Source of the DNA: Balanoglossus misakiensis
Lineage: Eukaryota > Hemichordata
Direction: 5' to 3'
DNA length: 64,000 nucleotides
Assembly: GCA_040954595.2 (NCBI GenBank)
Contig: CM082587.2
Location: 3,534,001-3,598,000, forward strand
The notes below the pieces were generated by a model. It was not told where the DNA came from. It saw only the letters and a program-made list of their open reading frames with translations, and did no database searches. Below are positions 24,227 through 37,694 of the stretch, piece after piece. Each line of letters opens with the position of its first letter. Positions within the stretch are counted from its first letter, which is position 1. The position numbers and the translations under genes were made by a program.

Positions 24227-27200
24227 TCAACTTAACCAGTCCAAATCGTCGTCATCATCCTCATCTGGGAACAGAGGGGGAGGAGGTCTTGGTTTGGTTA
24301 CCTGGGCAACAGAGATGAAGAGGAAAGGGTGTAAAGTTCACACAGGAGTCCAAATTGTTAAATTTGCATTGTACCAGCCATGACGGCAAAATGATGCAAA
24401 ACAATGAGGTCATAATGGTCAGAGTTCAAAGGGTTATCACGATTGCCAACTAAAAAAAACAACCATCATAAACTGATTATCCTTCACCAATCACTAGATT
24501 GAAATCTCAAACACTCACATCTTCATCACTAGATTCATCGGTTTTAGACTTTTTCTTTTTATCTTTATCTTCTGTGACGTCACCTCCATCTTCCTCTTCT
24601 CTTTTTGTAAATTCTGGTCCGAATGTATCCTCCACGGTGTTGTCTGCATCGCCAAACAGGTCTAGGCCACTGCTGAAGGGTGAAGAAAGAAGAGGGTTAG
24701 TGATGGTGACAAGGAATGAGAGGTGGACTGTTAGGAAAGATGTGAAAGGAATTGCATATTAAATATACAGCCGCACCTCAGACATGACAGAAGTCAGTCT
24801 ACGAAATTTACCTTTTATCTTCTTTGTCTTCACCCTCCGCGGCGTCTGCACCTGACTCTCGTGCAGTGCTGGTCTCTTCTGCTTCGTTTTTCTCGTTCTC
24901 AGTAGCATCAGTTGCACCATCTTTTACATCATCATCATTGTCATTGTCGTCCTGCGCAGCCGATGGCAACTCCGTGCTGACCTGATCAGATTCCGGAAGC
25001 TGGGCGTTGTTCTCTTCCTGCGAATTCACATCTTCCGACTTTTCCTCTCTTTGCTCTGGTTGCTCGCTCTGCGACTCCGAATCTTCCACCTGAGAATCTA
25101 TCAATCAAGGTCATGGGACTATCAATTAAGGGCATGAGTCAAGAGTCAATCTCACAAACGGACATGCCTTGCATCGAAGTCATGACAATGTGCATTTGGC
25201 AACATACTATATTTATACACAAAAAACACATGGTTTTAATACCTACCATTTACAGCTGGAGAAGGCATCACTTTATTATCTTCCTCTGGTTCTGGAGATT
25301 CCTCAACAGCATCGGTGTCTGCACTAACTGCCACTGTCGCTCCTCCATCAGCTTCTGCATTTGTGTCCATGGCAACCCCTTCATCAGCTTCTACATTTGC
25401 ATCCATGGCAACCCCTGCATCAGCTTCAGCGCTTGTATCCATGGATACGCCTCCATCAGCTTCAGCACCTGCATCCGCAGCAAGGCCCGCATCTGCTTCA
25501 GCACTGGTATCCATGGTTACATCAGCATCGGCTTCAGTGCTGGTTGCAGCTGCTGTATTAGTGTCGTCCGCTTCAGCACTGGTTCCCTTGGCGACAGCCG
25601 CATCCTCCTCGCCGCCTCCCTCGGCTTCTGCATCCTCTGGCTCCTCCTGTTCCTCCCCACTTTTCTCAATGCCCTCTGGGACACTCTCTGACTCAGGTTT
25701 GGACTCTTCCACTTCTTCAACAGGGGGTGGTGGGGGCGGGGCTGAGGGTGGCCCAGTGTCAGGGCGACTCCCAACATGTAGGGCCTCCTCTGTTCAGCAA
25801 AAAACAACGGCAACAGTCACATTGACATGTAAGCAATACTTTCAGTTCAGTGTATTGGGCAAGCTATTTTGTTCGTCAAAATGCATCATAGTCATCAAAG
25901 ACTCATCTATTTTCTGTAACAATGTAATGATCATACATGCCAAGACTTAGAGAAGACAATCATCTTGTCCAGTCACACATACCCATCTTGGTGTCTTCTT
26001 CTGGAGCATCTTCTTCCCCATCTTCACTTTCATCCTCTGATTCCGATTCCTCACTCTCCTCCTCCTCTTCTTCGTCTTCACTGTCTTTCTTTCCACCTTG
26101 ATCCATCAATCGCAGCGTGACGGCCTGTGCCACAAAAATCATTCAAAACTCTTGGTAATGCTTAGCGTGAGTGCTTTTTCCATATACAGTTATACATGTA
26201 AAATACCACAAATTAAACAAAGTTAGCATTCAAAGATTGCTTCCACTACAAAAGCAAGGGGCAATTTACCTTGATTGTGTTCATCATTGTTGCAAGCACT
26301 TCAGTACCGGTGTAACTCTGACCAGCTTCAAATTCACTCCTCAATGAATAGTACACATTATTCATTATTTTCTTTACCTGAAACAGACACATACAAAATT
26401 AGGATCCTTTGGATAACCTTATGTGAGCTATGCTTTATTGTCTGACTACTCAGTGTGTTTCAGAGAGCAGACAGTGTACTATTAAAGATACCAGGGATGC
26501 ATTCATGAGCAGTCAGTCTTACATAGGAGAAAAGTAACGAGGCCTAAAAGGGGGGACCTGTGACTTTCTGCATTCATACCTCCTCAATGAGCTGTTCCCG
26601 TGAGTATTCACCACCCCCACTGCTGCTGGCTGCGGCCGGTGCTGCTGTGGCTGCCGCTGCAGCAGCTGCAGTGCTGGCTGCAGATAAACTCTCCGTGAGT
26701 TGCTGTATCCTGCTTTCGTATCGTTCCTTTGAGCTGTTGGTGGTCCTCTGTAAGCTTTCAAACTGTGGAAGGAAGAAGCAATAGTCAGTGACGGCAGACA
26801 GACCTACAGACACATGGGCAGGCAGACACAGACAGAAACCACCACAGATAGTGCAGTGCTCACCTTATCTTTCCACTCCTTGGCCTCCTCCAACTCATCT
26901 CTCAGTCGTTCTGTCAGTTTGCCTTCTTCACCGTGCGATGACTTCAGAGCTGCACACTACAGTAATGATAGATTGATGACATCAAAGTAAGTTTATACAA
27001 AGCATCACTGGCACGCTCATCTTGGGCAGTTCAAATCAACATTTTTTCGGATCATCTTATTTACCTTATCTTCCATGGCAGCCAGTTTTCTAGAAATCTC
27101 CTCTTTTTCCTCTGATAATTCGTCGTAAGCTCGCCGGTGTTTATCATTTGCCTGTGCCAAAAGTCTGTCACACTTCTCTTTCCACTGGCTCTCCAGTTCT

Positions 27201-30200
27201 CTCTCTAGTTGCGACACCTAGAGACCATGCATAGAGACACCGTTGCTTTAGTAGGATATCAGACACACATACCGGTGTGTCTTCCATTGCTGACAAGATG
27301 TTATTTACATATCGCAGAATGGTTGGCAAATCTCTATGCAAGAAGGGAGACAAAGTTTGTACCTGTTCTGCTGCAGCTGCATCGGTTGAAGATTTCTGGT
27401 GGCGTATCTTTGACTTCAAGTTCTCAATCTCTTCCTGGCGAGAAAATAAATTTCCAAAACAGGTGATGAGTAAATACCAATCGGTTGTTGTTGTAAAATT
27501 TCAAAAAAGTAGAACAAAACACCAGTCATCATCAAATTTTCGGGGGGATGTTACTATGTGCATGCTCTAGTCGACATCAATTGCTGCAAAGCACAACTAC
27601 TGGAATGTACATGTTGTGGGAGTACCTCCAGCCTGCCCCTGAGTGTGCAGACAGACAGTTGATATTATTGCAAACTTCAGGAAGTTAGGGTTGTCACGGT
27701 AACATGAAATTCATAATCATAACTTTCTTAAAAAGTGAGAATATCTGTTTTTTTTTTCTAAACTACTTCAAAGCGAAAGCAATCAACCAGAAGAGTATTA
27801 TCATTGTTTCCGGTTGATTGATTTCACTTGTACTTTTCTAAGAGTGTCGCTTCGAAGTTAGGGTTTCAGGAAAGAGCAAGGGCAATGCATGCTGGGTTGG
27901 GCACACTCATTTTAACACACAACAATACAGTGCAAACTGCAAAATAAACGCAGATGGGAATGATTTAAGGAGTGATGTGGTGTAGGAGAGAGAATGGAAA
28001 ATGACGGTGGTACCTGAGATTTGCCTGTGACAGGGGCAGACTGAATGCACCAAATGAGGAAAGAAAACAAACAAACAAACATAAGAACTGCTGCAGTTAG
28101 CATTTGTATACAACAATGACGCATTTAGCAGCATTGTCTTATTTAAGTTAGTCAGAAAATAAGTAGAGAGACAAAGTAGGCTCAGAATAATCCTTTTATT
28201 GATTTCAGTAAAAAATATCCTTTAATTTACGATTTTCTGTTTGATATGGATAGCTGTCTATGTTGTTAGGTGCATAGAAACATAATGAAAGAGATACAAG
28301 CAAACTGGTATTTTCAAACTATCAGATGTCTGGCATTTCATACTGATTTTCACCAAAAATTATATGACATGGACCAAAAACATTGAGATGTTCAAAAGCT
28401 GACGTGAATTTGAGCGCATTTTATAGCTGGCAAAGGAACTTAAGCCAATCACAGCCAAGATGTCACTGACACTGACCAATCACATACCTCAAACGTTCTC
28501 TTCATTTCCTCCATTTCTTCCTCGGCCTTCTTCTTCTCGGCCATGGCTTTCTTCTTTCTGTCTGCCAAGTTCTGAAAACACAAAGTAATGGTGCACACAT
28601 CAAGTGTTTGCTCAGTAGAATTTACCCCCGCGACACCGAGAGATTTATGACATTTTACCAGTAAGACAGGGGGTAGAAATGCCACACTCTTACCTTTTCC
28701 AGGGAGTCTTTTTCAGCTTTGAGATCAATCAATTCTTCTTCAAGATTTTCAAGTCTGCTCTTGTGTTTTTTCGCTTCTAACTTCTCTTCCTTCAACGAAT
28801 TACTTAATTTTTCTATCTTGGTTTCACATTCTGCAAAACGAAGCCGACGACAAAATAGTTAGATAATTCTTTTGAGAAAACTCACAGACCTAAAACACTC
28901 CCAATCAATTTCCCCTCTCCCAAGGCATATATAATGAGAACCCAATTTCAATTTTCAGAGAATCTCACCAAACTTGGCACTCTTCAAAACATGTACTTCT
29001 TCCGAGCTCTGCTGCGAGGTTGCCATGGTATTCTGTAGCTGCAGTTTGAGTTCACTTTCCTTCTGTTTGAAATTGGCGATCTCTAACTGCATCGTACTGA
29101 TTCTGGAGGTTGCAGCACTCAGTTCAGTGGTTAAGTTGACCTTTTCCTGTTCAAGTTCCAGTACCCTAGCTTGCGATTGTGCTGTGGTGTATTTGAAGGA
29201 ATCATTTCTCTGTTCCAACATTACATTGCTTTGCTCAACAAACCTGGTCAAAAAAGTAAATGTACATCATCAGTGCTATGAACCTTTTTGGCTAAATAAA
29301 TGTATCTCTTTTTACTGATACATGTAATAAATACACAATTAACTCACTGTTGATTCCTCTGAAGTAACTCTGAAATTTTTTCATTCTGAACTTCGATTCT
29401 GGAGCTCTTCTCAAAGCATTCTTTCCGCAGTCGTTCGTTTTCTTGAACTATCCTCTGAATATTCTGTATAACGGCACCCGTTTCCATCTTGGTGTCTTGG
29501 CCAGCAATGGTCAAGCTTTGACTGCTCTGTATATGCATGTGGTCGATCTGAAACGTGTATCACAAGATGGCGTTGGAATTTTTTACTATCTTTATAAGGT
29601 GCTACTTGTGGTGCATATAGTCAGGTTGTCCATTTCCATAGCAACAGCTGAAGGTTTGTTTAGGTTACGTGTCCAATGCCTGTCTTACAATCTTCCCTAC
29701 CTTAGCTGAGAGGGTGTCGAGCTTATCAGTAACTTTGCCGATGGCAAGACGTATCTCCGTCTGTTGCTGCCTGGTCTCCGAGAGTAACACCGGTGTCGTC
29801 ATGTCACTAACAGCCGTCTGCTGCGGCTGGGGTTGGGGCTGGGGGTATATTGCACCGTATTGGGAGACTGGGGGCATCTGCTGCATTGGCGGCTGTCCGA
29901 ACATCTGAGTTGGGGTCCCTGAGTATTGCTACGATAGAAAGCAAAGTACGGTAATTCTGGCATTGTAGAAACCTCCAAAATCAGCCATTAAAATTTTTGC
30001 ACATACTTTAGACCACACAGAGTAAGCAGTACATTGCAATACTCACAGGGAATGGAGCTTGTGGCTGCTGCATTTGAGATGGTTGTATCTGTGGTTGTGA
30101 TTGATATAAGGCAAGTTGCTGTTGTGGGGGCACTGTGAAAAAAAATTAATACCCATGCATTAAAGGGATACAATCTCTGATTTACATACATCCGTATATA

Positions 30201-33200
30201 TGACGGGCTGAATGGAATCGTTTGCAAGAATAGTGCTCGCGCTACCATACCTTGCGTCATTGGCTGAGATTGCATGAACGGTTGACCATAGGGCGGTGCT
30301 GTCTGCAACTGTGGCTGCAGTGTTGGCTGTGCTTGCTGCGTAGGTGGTTGTTGAACTGACTGTGGTTGTTGCTGTCGTTGCTGCTGCTGCTGTTGTTGTT
30401 GCTGTAGTTCTGGCTTTGGAGCAATTGTTGGATGTGGACTGGCTGGTGCCTGACCACCTGATGCTGCAGCACTTGCATCCTATAGATGGTAAACATATAA
30501 ACCGAACTCACCGACAACTGTCTTATTGTATAAAATCTGTCTGGTTAATACTTGAACTTTGAGTGACTTTTTGTGACAAAATTATTCACTTCACTGAGAT
30601 GGTAGTTGAATGAGTAACTGTATCAAGTTATATTAACCTCAGCTTCTGAGTCAGTGCTGTCTGGTTGTGCTGCTGTGGCTCCCATCATTGGTAACATTGG
30701 TTGTCCCATTTTGGCCATTCTGGATATCAACTTGGCTTTCGTCTCACTGGGATTCTGGTGAAATAATAAATTATTATCCTTTAGGCAGCAAATTAGATCA
30801 AAATGGTAAAGTGGTTTACAATTCCACCACAGGCAGCTTAGTGTGAAATTCTAAAACCCGGCTTGGAGCAAACCTGTTTGAAGGATTTTTCAACTTACCA
30901 CTGTCAGTTGCTCATTCAGCGACTGGGTTCTGGACCTGACGCCTGATTCACTGAAACAGAAATGAAATAATTCATCACGGCTTTGAATTCAACGAGACAC
31001 ACAAACAATAGATCTGTGTTGTGTACACTATGCCTGACATGAGTCAGTACATGTATGTCTCTTTGGTAATTTCTCTGTACACACTGACTGACCTTGAGGA
31101 ATCTGCCTGGGCAGAGTCTTCTGGTGTTGGGGTGCCAGCAATGGATGAAGATGTAGATGACAGTGAAGTTTTATCCTCTCTCTCCTTGGAGAACTTCACC
31201 TGCAGAGCAAACACAAATACAAATACAAACAATAACACAAAAACAGGAAACATGAGTGTCAATCAAATGCTTGAGTTCAACACCAAACGAAACTTTGACC
31301 AACCTTTTTAATTTCAATGTCAAATATCAGAGTAGAATTTGGTGGCACCCTATCTCCCATTCCTTTGCTTCCATATGCAAAGGCTGGTGGAATGATGAGT
31401 AACCGCCGGCCTCCTTTCTTCATTCCCACAATGCCTTCATCCCATCCCTGTTGAGAGATGGAAATACATGTGGATTATTGTATGTGCAAGGATTGCAACT
31501 CAAATACCTGAATTGTGTATGTAGTTGGAGAAACTCACACTCATTCATCAAATCATTGGGAGGGGGGCATTTCTCCTTACCTTTATAACCTTGCCTTTGC
31601 CAAGTTTACATCTGAAGGCTTTGTCTGCATTGGCATTACTGTCGAAAACCTGACAACACAACAAACAGATTGAGAACATCTTTGTTTTACAACTGTATAC
31701 CAGAGAAAAATTATTAAAATTTAAGAGCAATTTATATCGATGCATTACCTGCAAATTTAAAGTTACCTTTCCGAATGTATTATTAGTGTAGAGCCATCCT
31801 GTATATTTGACTTCAATAGAGTCACCTGACTCCAAAGCTTGACTGTCCCCTAATGCTAAGTCTTGCTGTAAAACTGTGCTGATATTACCGCCGGCAGAAT
31901 TGATTTTGGCCAATGCAATCTGTTGACGAAAAACACAGAATTATACATAGATTTATTTGAGACGTGTATGAATGCTCAATGTGAATTACAGTCATACATT
32001 ATTCATCACAGCCATTGAGACAAAAGACGTAAGAAGCATACCTGCTTTGAAAAGTCAATGACATTTTGATCTGTGTCAAAGAGAAGTGACCAGCCCTGTC
32101 TGTGATCATCGTAAAAAGTGGCGTACTTATTTGACTGAATCTGTAAGGAAAAAGTAGAAAGTCACAATGTTGACCATTTGATGGGGATAGAATGATTTGT
32201 ATCATAATCACGAAGCAAGATAATTACTGCATTACAATTATTGCAGCAGCATTTAAGAAACCAACTCACCACAAAATTAAACGAGGCAGTGATCTTTGCT
32301 GCGGCTACTTGTTGTTGTTTACCTGCGTACAGTAAAATTCGATACTGGAAAAAAAACAGGAAAAAAAAGGTTACACACTGTACATTTTGGAATTAGTTAG
32401 TCAATATTCTTGAACTAGCATCTGTAATTTTGGCTGACAAAAATTTATTTCAAAAGTAGAATATTTTATACCTCATTTGTTTGTTGGGTATGAAGTAATG
32501 CTGCTCCAAGTTTTCCTTGTGTGTTGTATTGTCCATTCACACTAAGGTGGAAATGAAAGAAAGACAACAAAGAATTAATGGAGACCATCCCCAGACACAC
32601 ACATACCACTGAAATATATGGACTAGAATACCACATCAAGATTGACCAAAAATCTGAATTCAAAAGATGTTGTGTTGGAAAGATCTGAATTGAAAACACT
32701 GGAAAACACCACAAATTCTTAATTTTGTAAAAACAACTACAAATAAACTTTGTTTTATTTTAACTTACTATTTGAAGGCCTGGACAACTGTAGCATGAAC
32801 AACTTGGGGTGTGACAGTTTGATCACCTGAAACACACAAACAAACAAACAAAAAGGGAAGAGTTTGTAAATATAGCTGCAGTTAACCAAAATGACTGAGT
32901 CATACAAGCAGTAAAGGTCACGTCAAGGTCATGGCAGCTTAATGTCACTGGTATCATCTTGTGACAAGTCACAGGACAACTAGCTCACCTTTCACTTGTT
33001 GTTTTCTTGGTTGCTTAGGAGCTGTATACGTCAACGATTCATTGCCACCCTTGGTATTTTCATGGTCCATTCCAAAGATAGAACCAAGCTTCGAGCTTAG
33101 ATTAAAAAGGAGCAATAATAAACAACATTATGAACATTCCCGATTTCTTGAAACACCTCTCACTGAGAAAAGTCTAAACTTTTTCTCAACTGATTTTGGG

Positions 33201-33795
33201 ATGGATTCATCCATGGTTGGTGAAGTATGGATCATCCTATTCCAAGCATAGTTGGGTAGGACTAGGAGGTCACGCCCCTCTCTGATGATCATCAGTGGAA
33301 GTGCTCAGATAGCTATGTGGCAGGGATGTTCACGCTTGATCAGGGACGAGGTTACAACAGTGGAACTTAAGTATTCCCGTAAATCGTGTCACTTGTGTCT
33401 TCTTGGGCGATACTATTTGGGAATCTATTAAGATTTTGGGTGTACACCAGTACCCGGCATCTCAGGTCAGAAGGGGGCGTGTCTGGTTTTCAGACGTCAC
33501 GACATTTAGCCGAAATTCTTCATTGTATCGGTGATACAGTACCTAGCAAACTTTTCACTCGAGCGGAGCAGAAGGAATACATATGTTTTGTGGACGATCG
33601 GTTCCTGGAACCTAAGCGATCGCTCACCAGGAAGCGGGTCAAATTTCCAGAAACCCATCATCATGTCATCAACATCACCGATGCATCATATCGGATGTTT
33701 TTTTTGTTTTTACGACGATCGGTGAAGAACAATGAGTCTTACCTTCCCTCTCCTGACAGGAATTCGCCATCGTCATCATCTCCCCCGAAGAACAT
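24227..33795 (-). CDS. FKBP15: FK506-binding protein 15 (WAFL / FKBP133)
   Basis: I model 30 exons, from the first (33743-33795, [15 protein letters not shown]) to the last (24227-24301); others include 32989-33095, 31767-31919, 31304-31447, 29701-29928, 28969-29243 and 25247-25789. The total is about 1,391 residues (human about 1,220). Order: an acidic start and [11 protein letters not shown]; a WH1-like region ([17 protein letters not shown]); a PPIase domain ([42 protein letters not shown]); [17 protein letters not shown]; a Q/P-rich stretch; a long coiled coil (31 to 29 kb through 26.6 kb); and an acidic tail ending in [14 protein letters not shown]15 acts in early-endosome and actin traffic and binds the WASH subunit FAM21. 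Acidic LF motifs ([17 protein letters not shown]) near the end resemble those used in WASH-complex contacts; that is inference. A 27-base microexon lies at 28014-28040. Confidence 0.95.
25346..25583 (-). repeat. 36-bp coding minisatellite in FKBP15
   Basis: Tandem imperfect 36-base units (plus-strand key CATCAGCTTC...ATCCATGG) encode 12-residue repeats like [12 protein letters not shown], about six to seven copies, within the acidic C-terminal exon 25247-25789. Later copies are more diverged. Confidence 0.85.
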
Positions 33796-34787
33796 CCTCA
33801 ATTTTTAGCGTTAGCCGTTTACATTCACTTCTGCAAAATGATCACACAGTGTACACCGCCTCTCCTCATGTGACCCCAGAAGATGGCGGATTCCCAGCAT
33901 GCACCAGGCAGGGATTTCCCAAGACCCTTTAACTTCATTGAAATAAAGTTTTAAACTCCCTAAGAGGACGTACAGTTTACACAGCTCATAGATTTGGTGG
34001 ACTTGAATCTATTGTAGGACGGCTAGCAAATACGAATTTAATCAAGTATTTAAAAAAAATGAATCCAAACATCTGCATTCATCATATTGCACTGTTCATC
34101 AATGTCATCTTTTATTTCAACTATTACATGTTGCTACACACACCTTCAAACTGAAAGTCATATTTTCTGAACTGATACAATTAAAATTCTAAAATAATTT
34201 ATGGACTTTATAAAGATAAACTTCTAAGAACAGTTATGTTGTACAGATCATTGACTATTATTCAATGAAACGTTTAATTAAACTGCAATAATTTGCAAAA
34301 CTGCAACTAAATGTACTGTACATGTAAGCTTGTAAAATCAAAATGTATTCATCTGACACTTTTTCAATAAAAACAAGAGTCTTGACAACTGTTTTACGAC
34401 ACAGATAGTCAGTTATTTTATTGACTTTCTCATATGTTTAACATGAAGTAAATAATGATTTTGGAAAAGTCACAGGTCTACTAGGTCTGCAAAAAGGGGT
34501 ACCTTTTAACAGAATACACTTACAAATGTAAAATGGAATTAGAAAGAGAAAAACAACAACAACACACAGTTGTTAGAGAGAATTCTGAACAATACTTTGT
34601 CTTGATTATGATAAATTATCGTGTTTGGGCAGAAAGGGCTATTTTTGCTTGAGGTGATCATCAGTCAATCAGGTTGATGCCACAACAGCAGGATTTGAGA
34701 CCAACCTAGAAGTTGTATGGTACGAGCCATTTTCCTAGAAAAATACACTGGGTCAAACCATTTCTTAGTGTTCACATAGGGGTGGTT
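33796..34787. other. FKBP15 promoter side and SEC22B 3' flank
   Basis: I see no gene. The minus-strand AATAAA at 34417-34422 (TTTATT on plus) is a likely SEC22B poly(A) signal, 366 bases past its stop. The FKBP15 promoter should lie just above 33800. The rest is AT-rich. Confidence 0.5.
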
Positions 34788-36185
34788 TTAAAACCACCAG
34801 TATCTAATGTACACAAGTAACATGATTACAATGACAACGATGGCAGCGATTTTTGCGTGCGTCGATCGAAGGTTCAGATATTTGGCATCTTGCTTGTACT
34901 TCTTTGATAAAGTTGAAAGATTGCTGGCTTTGTCATCAAGAACTGCAACAAAGAGAGGCAAAAAATGTTAGATGAATGGTGGTTAATATGAAGTGGTCAT
35001 AATTTACTTTGGACTTACTGTGCTTTTGGCCAGGCCCAATAGTTTCCAAGCAGTGGTGCAAGAACTTATATAGTGAGGCATTCTCTTTCCCTCAGTGCAG
35101 ACGATACAAGAGACAGGCTGGCAGACTACCGTGACGTACCTGATAAGGCTACTCCCCTGGCTAAAACATCATCTATATTTTGTACCATGATCCTTTGCAC
35201 ATCTTGAAGTTCACTGTTGAGTACATTGACATGTCGCCGTGACCTTGCATCCATGTACTGCTTCTTTGCTTTCTGTATATATGTGTCTGGAGTGGTACAA
35301 AACAATCAGTGAACGTTAGCGGTTTTCAGGAAATAAAAGAATGACAATCCAAGAATATGGAATGAGACCTTTTCTTAAAAGCCATGATCATGACAGTGAA
35401 TTATTTGACGTACAGTTACTTACCAAATTCAATAAAACTGTATGGCCTGGATACCATGCTAACCCTTCTACCATACTGTGTGTAAAATTCAGCTTGTATA
35501 TCATCTAAATAAGTGAAGGCTAACTTTTTGGGATACGTTCGCTCACATAAAACAAGATAGCAGACTGATCTGTCTATGAGATAGCTGCAAGAGAAAACAA
35601 TAGATAGAATTTGGTTAAAACAATACTGCATGTAGTAATACAGTAGTACAAACTTGACTGTAAAGAAGGATTGATGGTTGATGTTCCACTTAATGAGATC
35701 TCAATACTTACTGGAACATCATTGTTGGTCCTGTTTCAATGCTACATCTGATTGGTGAACTGTCATTCAACTTTCTAAACAACAACTTGGCTTGATTTTG
35801 GTAATCTGTGAGACTTCGACCACTCTGCAGAAAGGTAAATACATGTAGGCAATTAAACACAAGTAATATACTATCAGACCCATCAGATGGATGATACCGT
35901 ATGGTATATAACAAGTGGGTGTGTTTGCTGGTGCAGAATAATTCTACATTCAATAATAAATCACTTCAAATAATCATTCCACATATGCTGACGTGGCTCT
36001 AACAAGTGTCACCTTCCATTGCACAAAATGACACACACGATCTTCCGAGAGAAACGTTTTATGTCCGCTGTAGTGATGTAGATGTGTACATATCAGTTAC
36101 ATTTGTTTACCTGTTCGTCCTCCTGCATTGATGCTGCGAGGGGGAGTCCGTCGGCCACACGGGCGATCATCGTAAGAAGAACCAT
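34788..36185 (-). CDS. SEC22B: Vesicle-trafficking R-SNARE SEC22B
   Basis: Five exons: 36111-36185, 35712-35824, 35424-35584, 35140-35286 and 34788-34942, giving 216 residues (human 215). SEC22B is the longin-type SNARE of ER-Golgi vesicles. The start [20 protein letters not shown] is nearly identical to the vertebrate protein. The longin domain continues through [18 protein letters not shown] and [15 protein letters not shown]. The SNARE motif follows ([20 protein letters not shown], with the central arginine layer) and [17 protein letters not shown]-terminal membrane anchor ends in YIRYWWF. Splice phases all match. It is transcribed away from SEC16, whose product organises the ER exit sites where SEC22B is loaded. 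Confidence 0.97.
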
Positions 36186-36847
36186 TTTGGTGACGTTATG
36201 TAGCTGTACGCAGTTTTAATGTGGCCCTCCTACTCTACGAAGTGTGAAGAGCGGAGAAAGAGTCAACAAACGCTGCAACGTTTACATCAATATGAGTCAG
36301 TCACCAATTCAAGATCGACGGAAATCTTACAACGTGGCAGTTTGCGCATGTACGGAAATGGTTAACCGAACACTTCCGGAAAATACCGAACACTATTCTC
36401 TCTTGAAAAGAAAGGTCTTGACTTTAATTAAATGGCGATAATATCATCATCCCTATATGACCTTCAATATGACAGGCTTTTCTTGTGCTCCGAAAGTTTA
36501 TTCACCCATATCCACCCCTTTTCTGAGTGTTTTTGTGTAACGACATAGCGGTTAAAGGTTACTTTCTGGTGCGCAAGCGTAGGACACGTCGCTAAAACAA
36601 AATGGCTGCCTTTATTCGTCGGTGAAAATATGATGCGAGATTTTCACCAGATTTTCGCCAAAGTTGTAAACTCTAACGCAATATAATAATTCACAACATC
36701 GGGTAAGGCATTGAACATTTTTCAACGTTACTGTGGAGAGCTGTTTTTAACGAAATACCTCTGAAATACGATCTATATTGACGAGAAGAAGTGCATCACG
36801 CTCGTCGCTAGCCAGTTCCTGTTTTCAGTGAATCACAGTACACACAG
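36186..36847. promoter_or_regulatory. Bidirectional promoter of SEC22B and SEC16, with the SEC16 non-coding first exon
   Basis: The SEC22B start codon (minus) is at 36185. The SEC16 5' untranslated exon probably begins near 36580-36600 and ends at a good donor (CACACAG then GTATGA) at 36847/36848. At 36599-36610 AAAATGGCTGCC matches a YY1-type element, common just downstream of start sites of housekeeping genes. Its ATG would open an eight-codon upstream frame (36602-36625). Start sites are inferred, not seen. Confidence 0.55.
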
Positions 36848-37694
36848 GTATGACGACTTCGAATATACTTCTGACTAGATGTTTACTCAAGATCGTGGTG
36901 CATTACAATTCAATGACTAACAGCCTATTTTTAAATTGGAGAGTTGTTTCTATTACTTTGCCAGTTATTTCATGTACAAGATAATTGTACTTTCGTGCGA
37001 ACCATATGCTACGTTCTGAATTAATAAACTGAACAGTCACATCTTGTGTAGAATAATCTGAAATTGACCCACTTTTAGTCTCACGACGCCAACCAACTAT
37101 TCCGTCATTACAAAATCCGTGTATCCGTGATTCGCATAAGCCTAATCACTTAGTTTCCACCTCAATTGCATATTCGATACCAATAACTATATTATCATAA
37201 CCCGTTCCCTTGGTTGAAAATGGGCGGATACGACATCATTTGACCGTGACGACAATGCCGGTGATACTGTTGTGTGGCTTTAGATAATAGCTATCGGCGA
37301 GAGATAAACAAATTGTGCGAATTGTGTGAATCAATTCATTCTTCCATGTCCTGGATTTTGTTGATTCGCATTTTCTTCACAATTGTTTTTTTACAGCATG
37401 CAGTTACACTTGGCCTTGCAGCCGGAGCTTTAACAGTTGCTGTGCTTGTATTATTTTGTGTTTTTCCAAAAAATTTCTTGTGACATACTCATTATGGCAT
37501 GTATATTATTGCTGTATCTGCCACGTCAGTGAGTCTATGAATGATTTGCAAGGTTTACAGAAGTGTTAGGCAGCTTTTTCAAATGCCGATTCACTAAAAA
37601 TCCCATGTTATTCGTACACATATGTTGTAGCTTTGTGAAACATGTTGTAGGGGTTCTTCATTTTCTCTTGTCTTTTTTAGGGTAAGGTGACATC

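Noticed and set aside
36244-36441. 65-codon open frame in the SEC22B-SEC16 promoter
   Set aside because: It lies in the divergent promoter and resembles no protein; probably chance.
37274-37483. Hydrophobic open frame in SEC16 intron 1
   Set aside because: It starts from a non-ATG codon and has membrane-like composition only because of T-rich sequence; no splice support.
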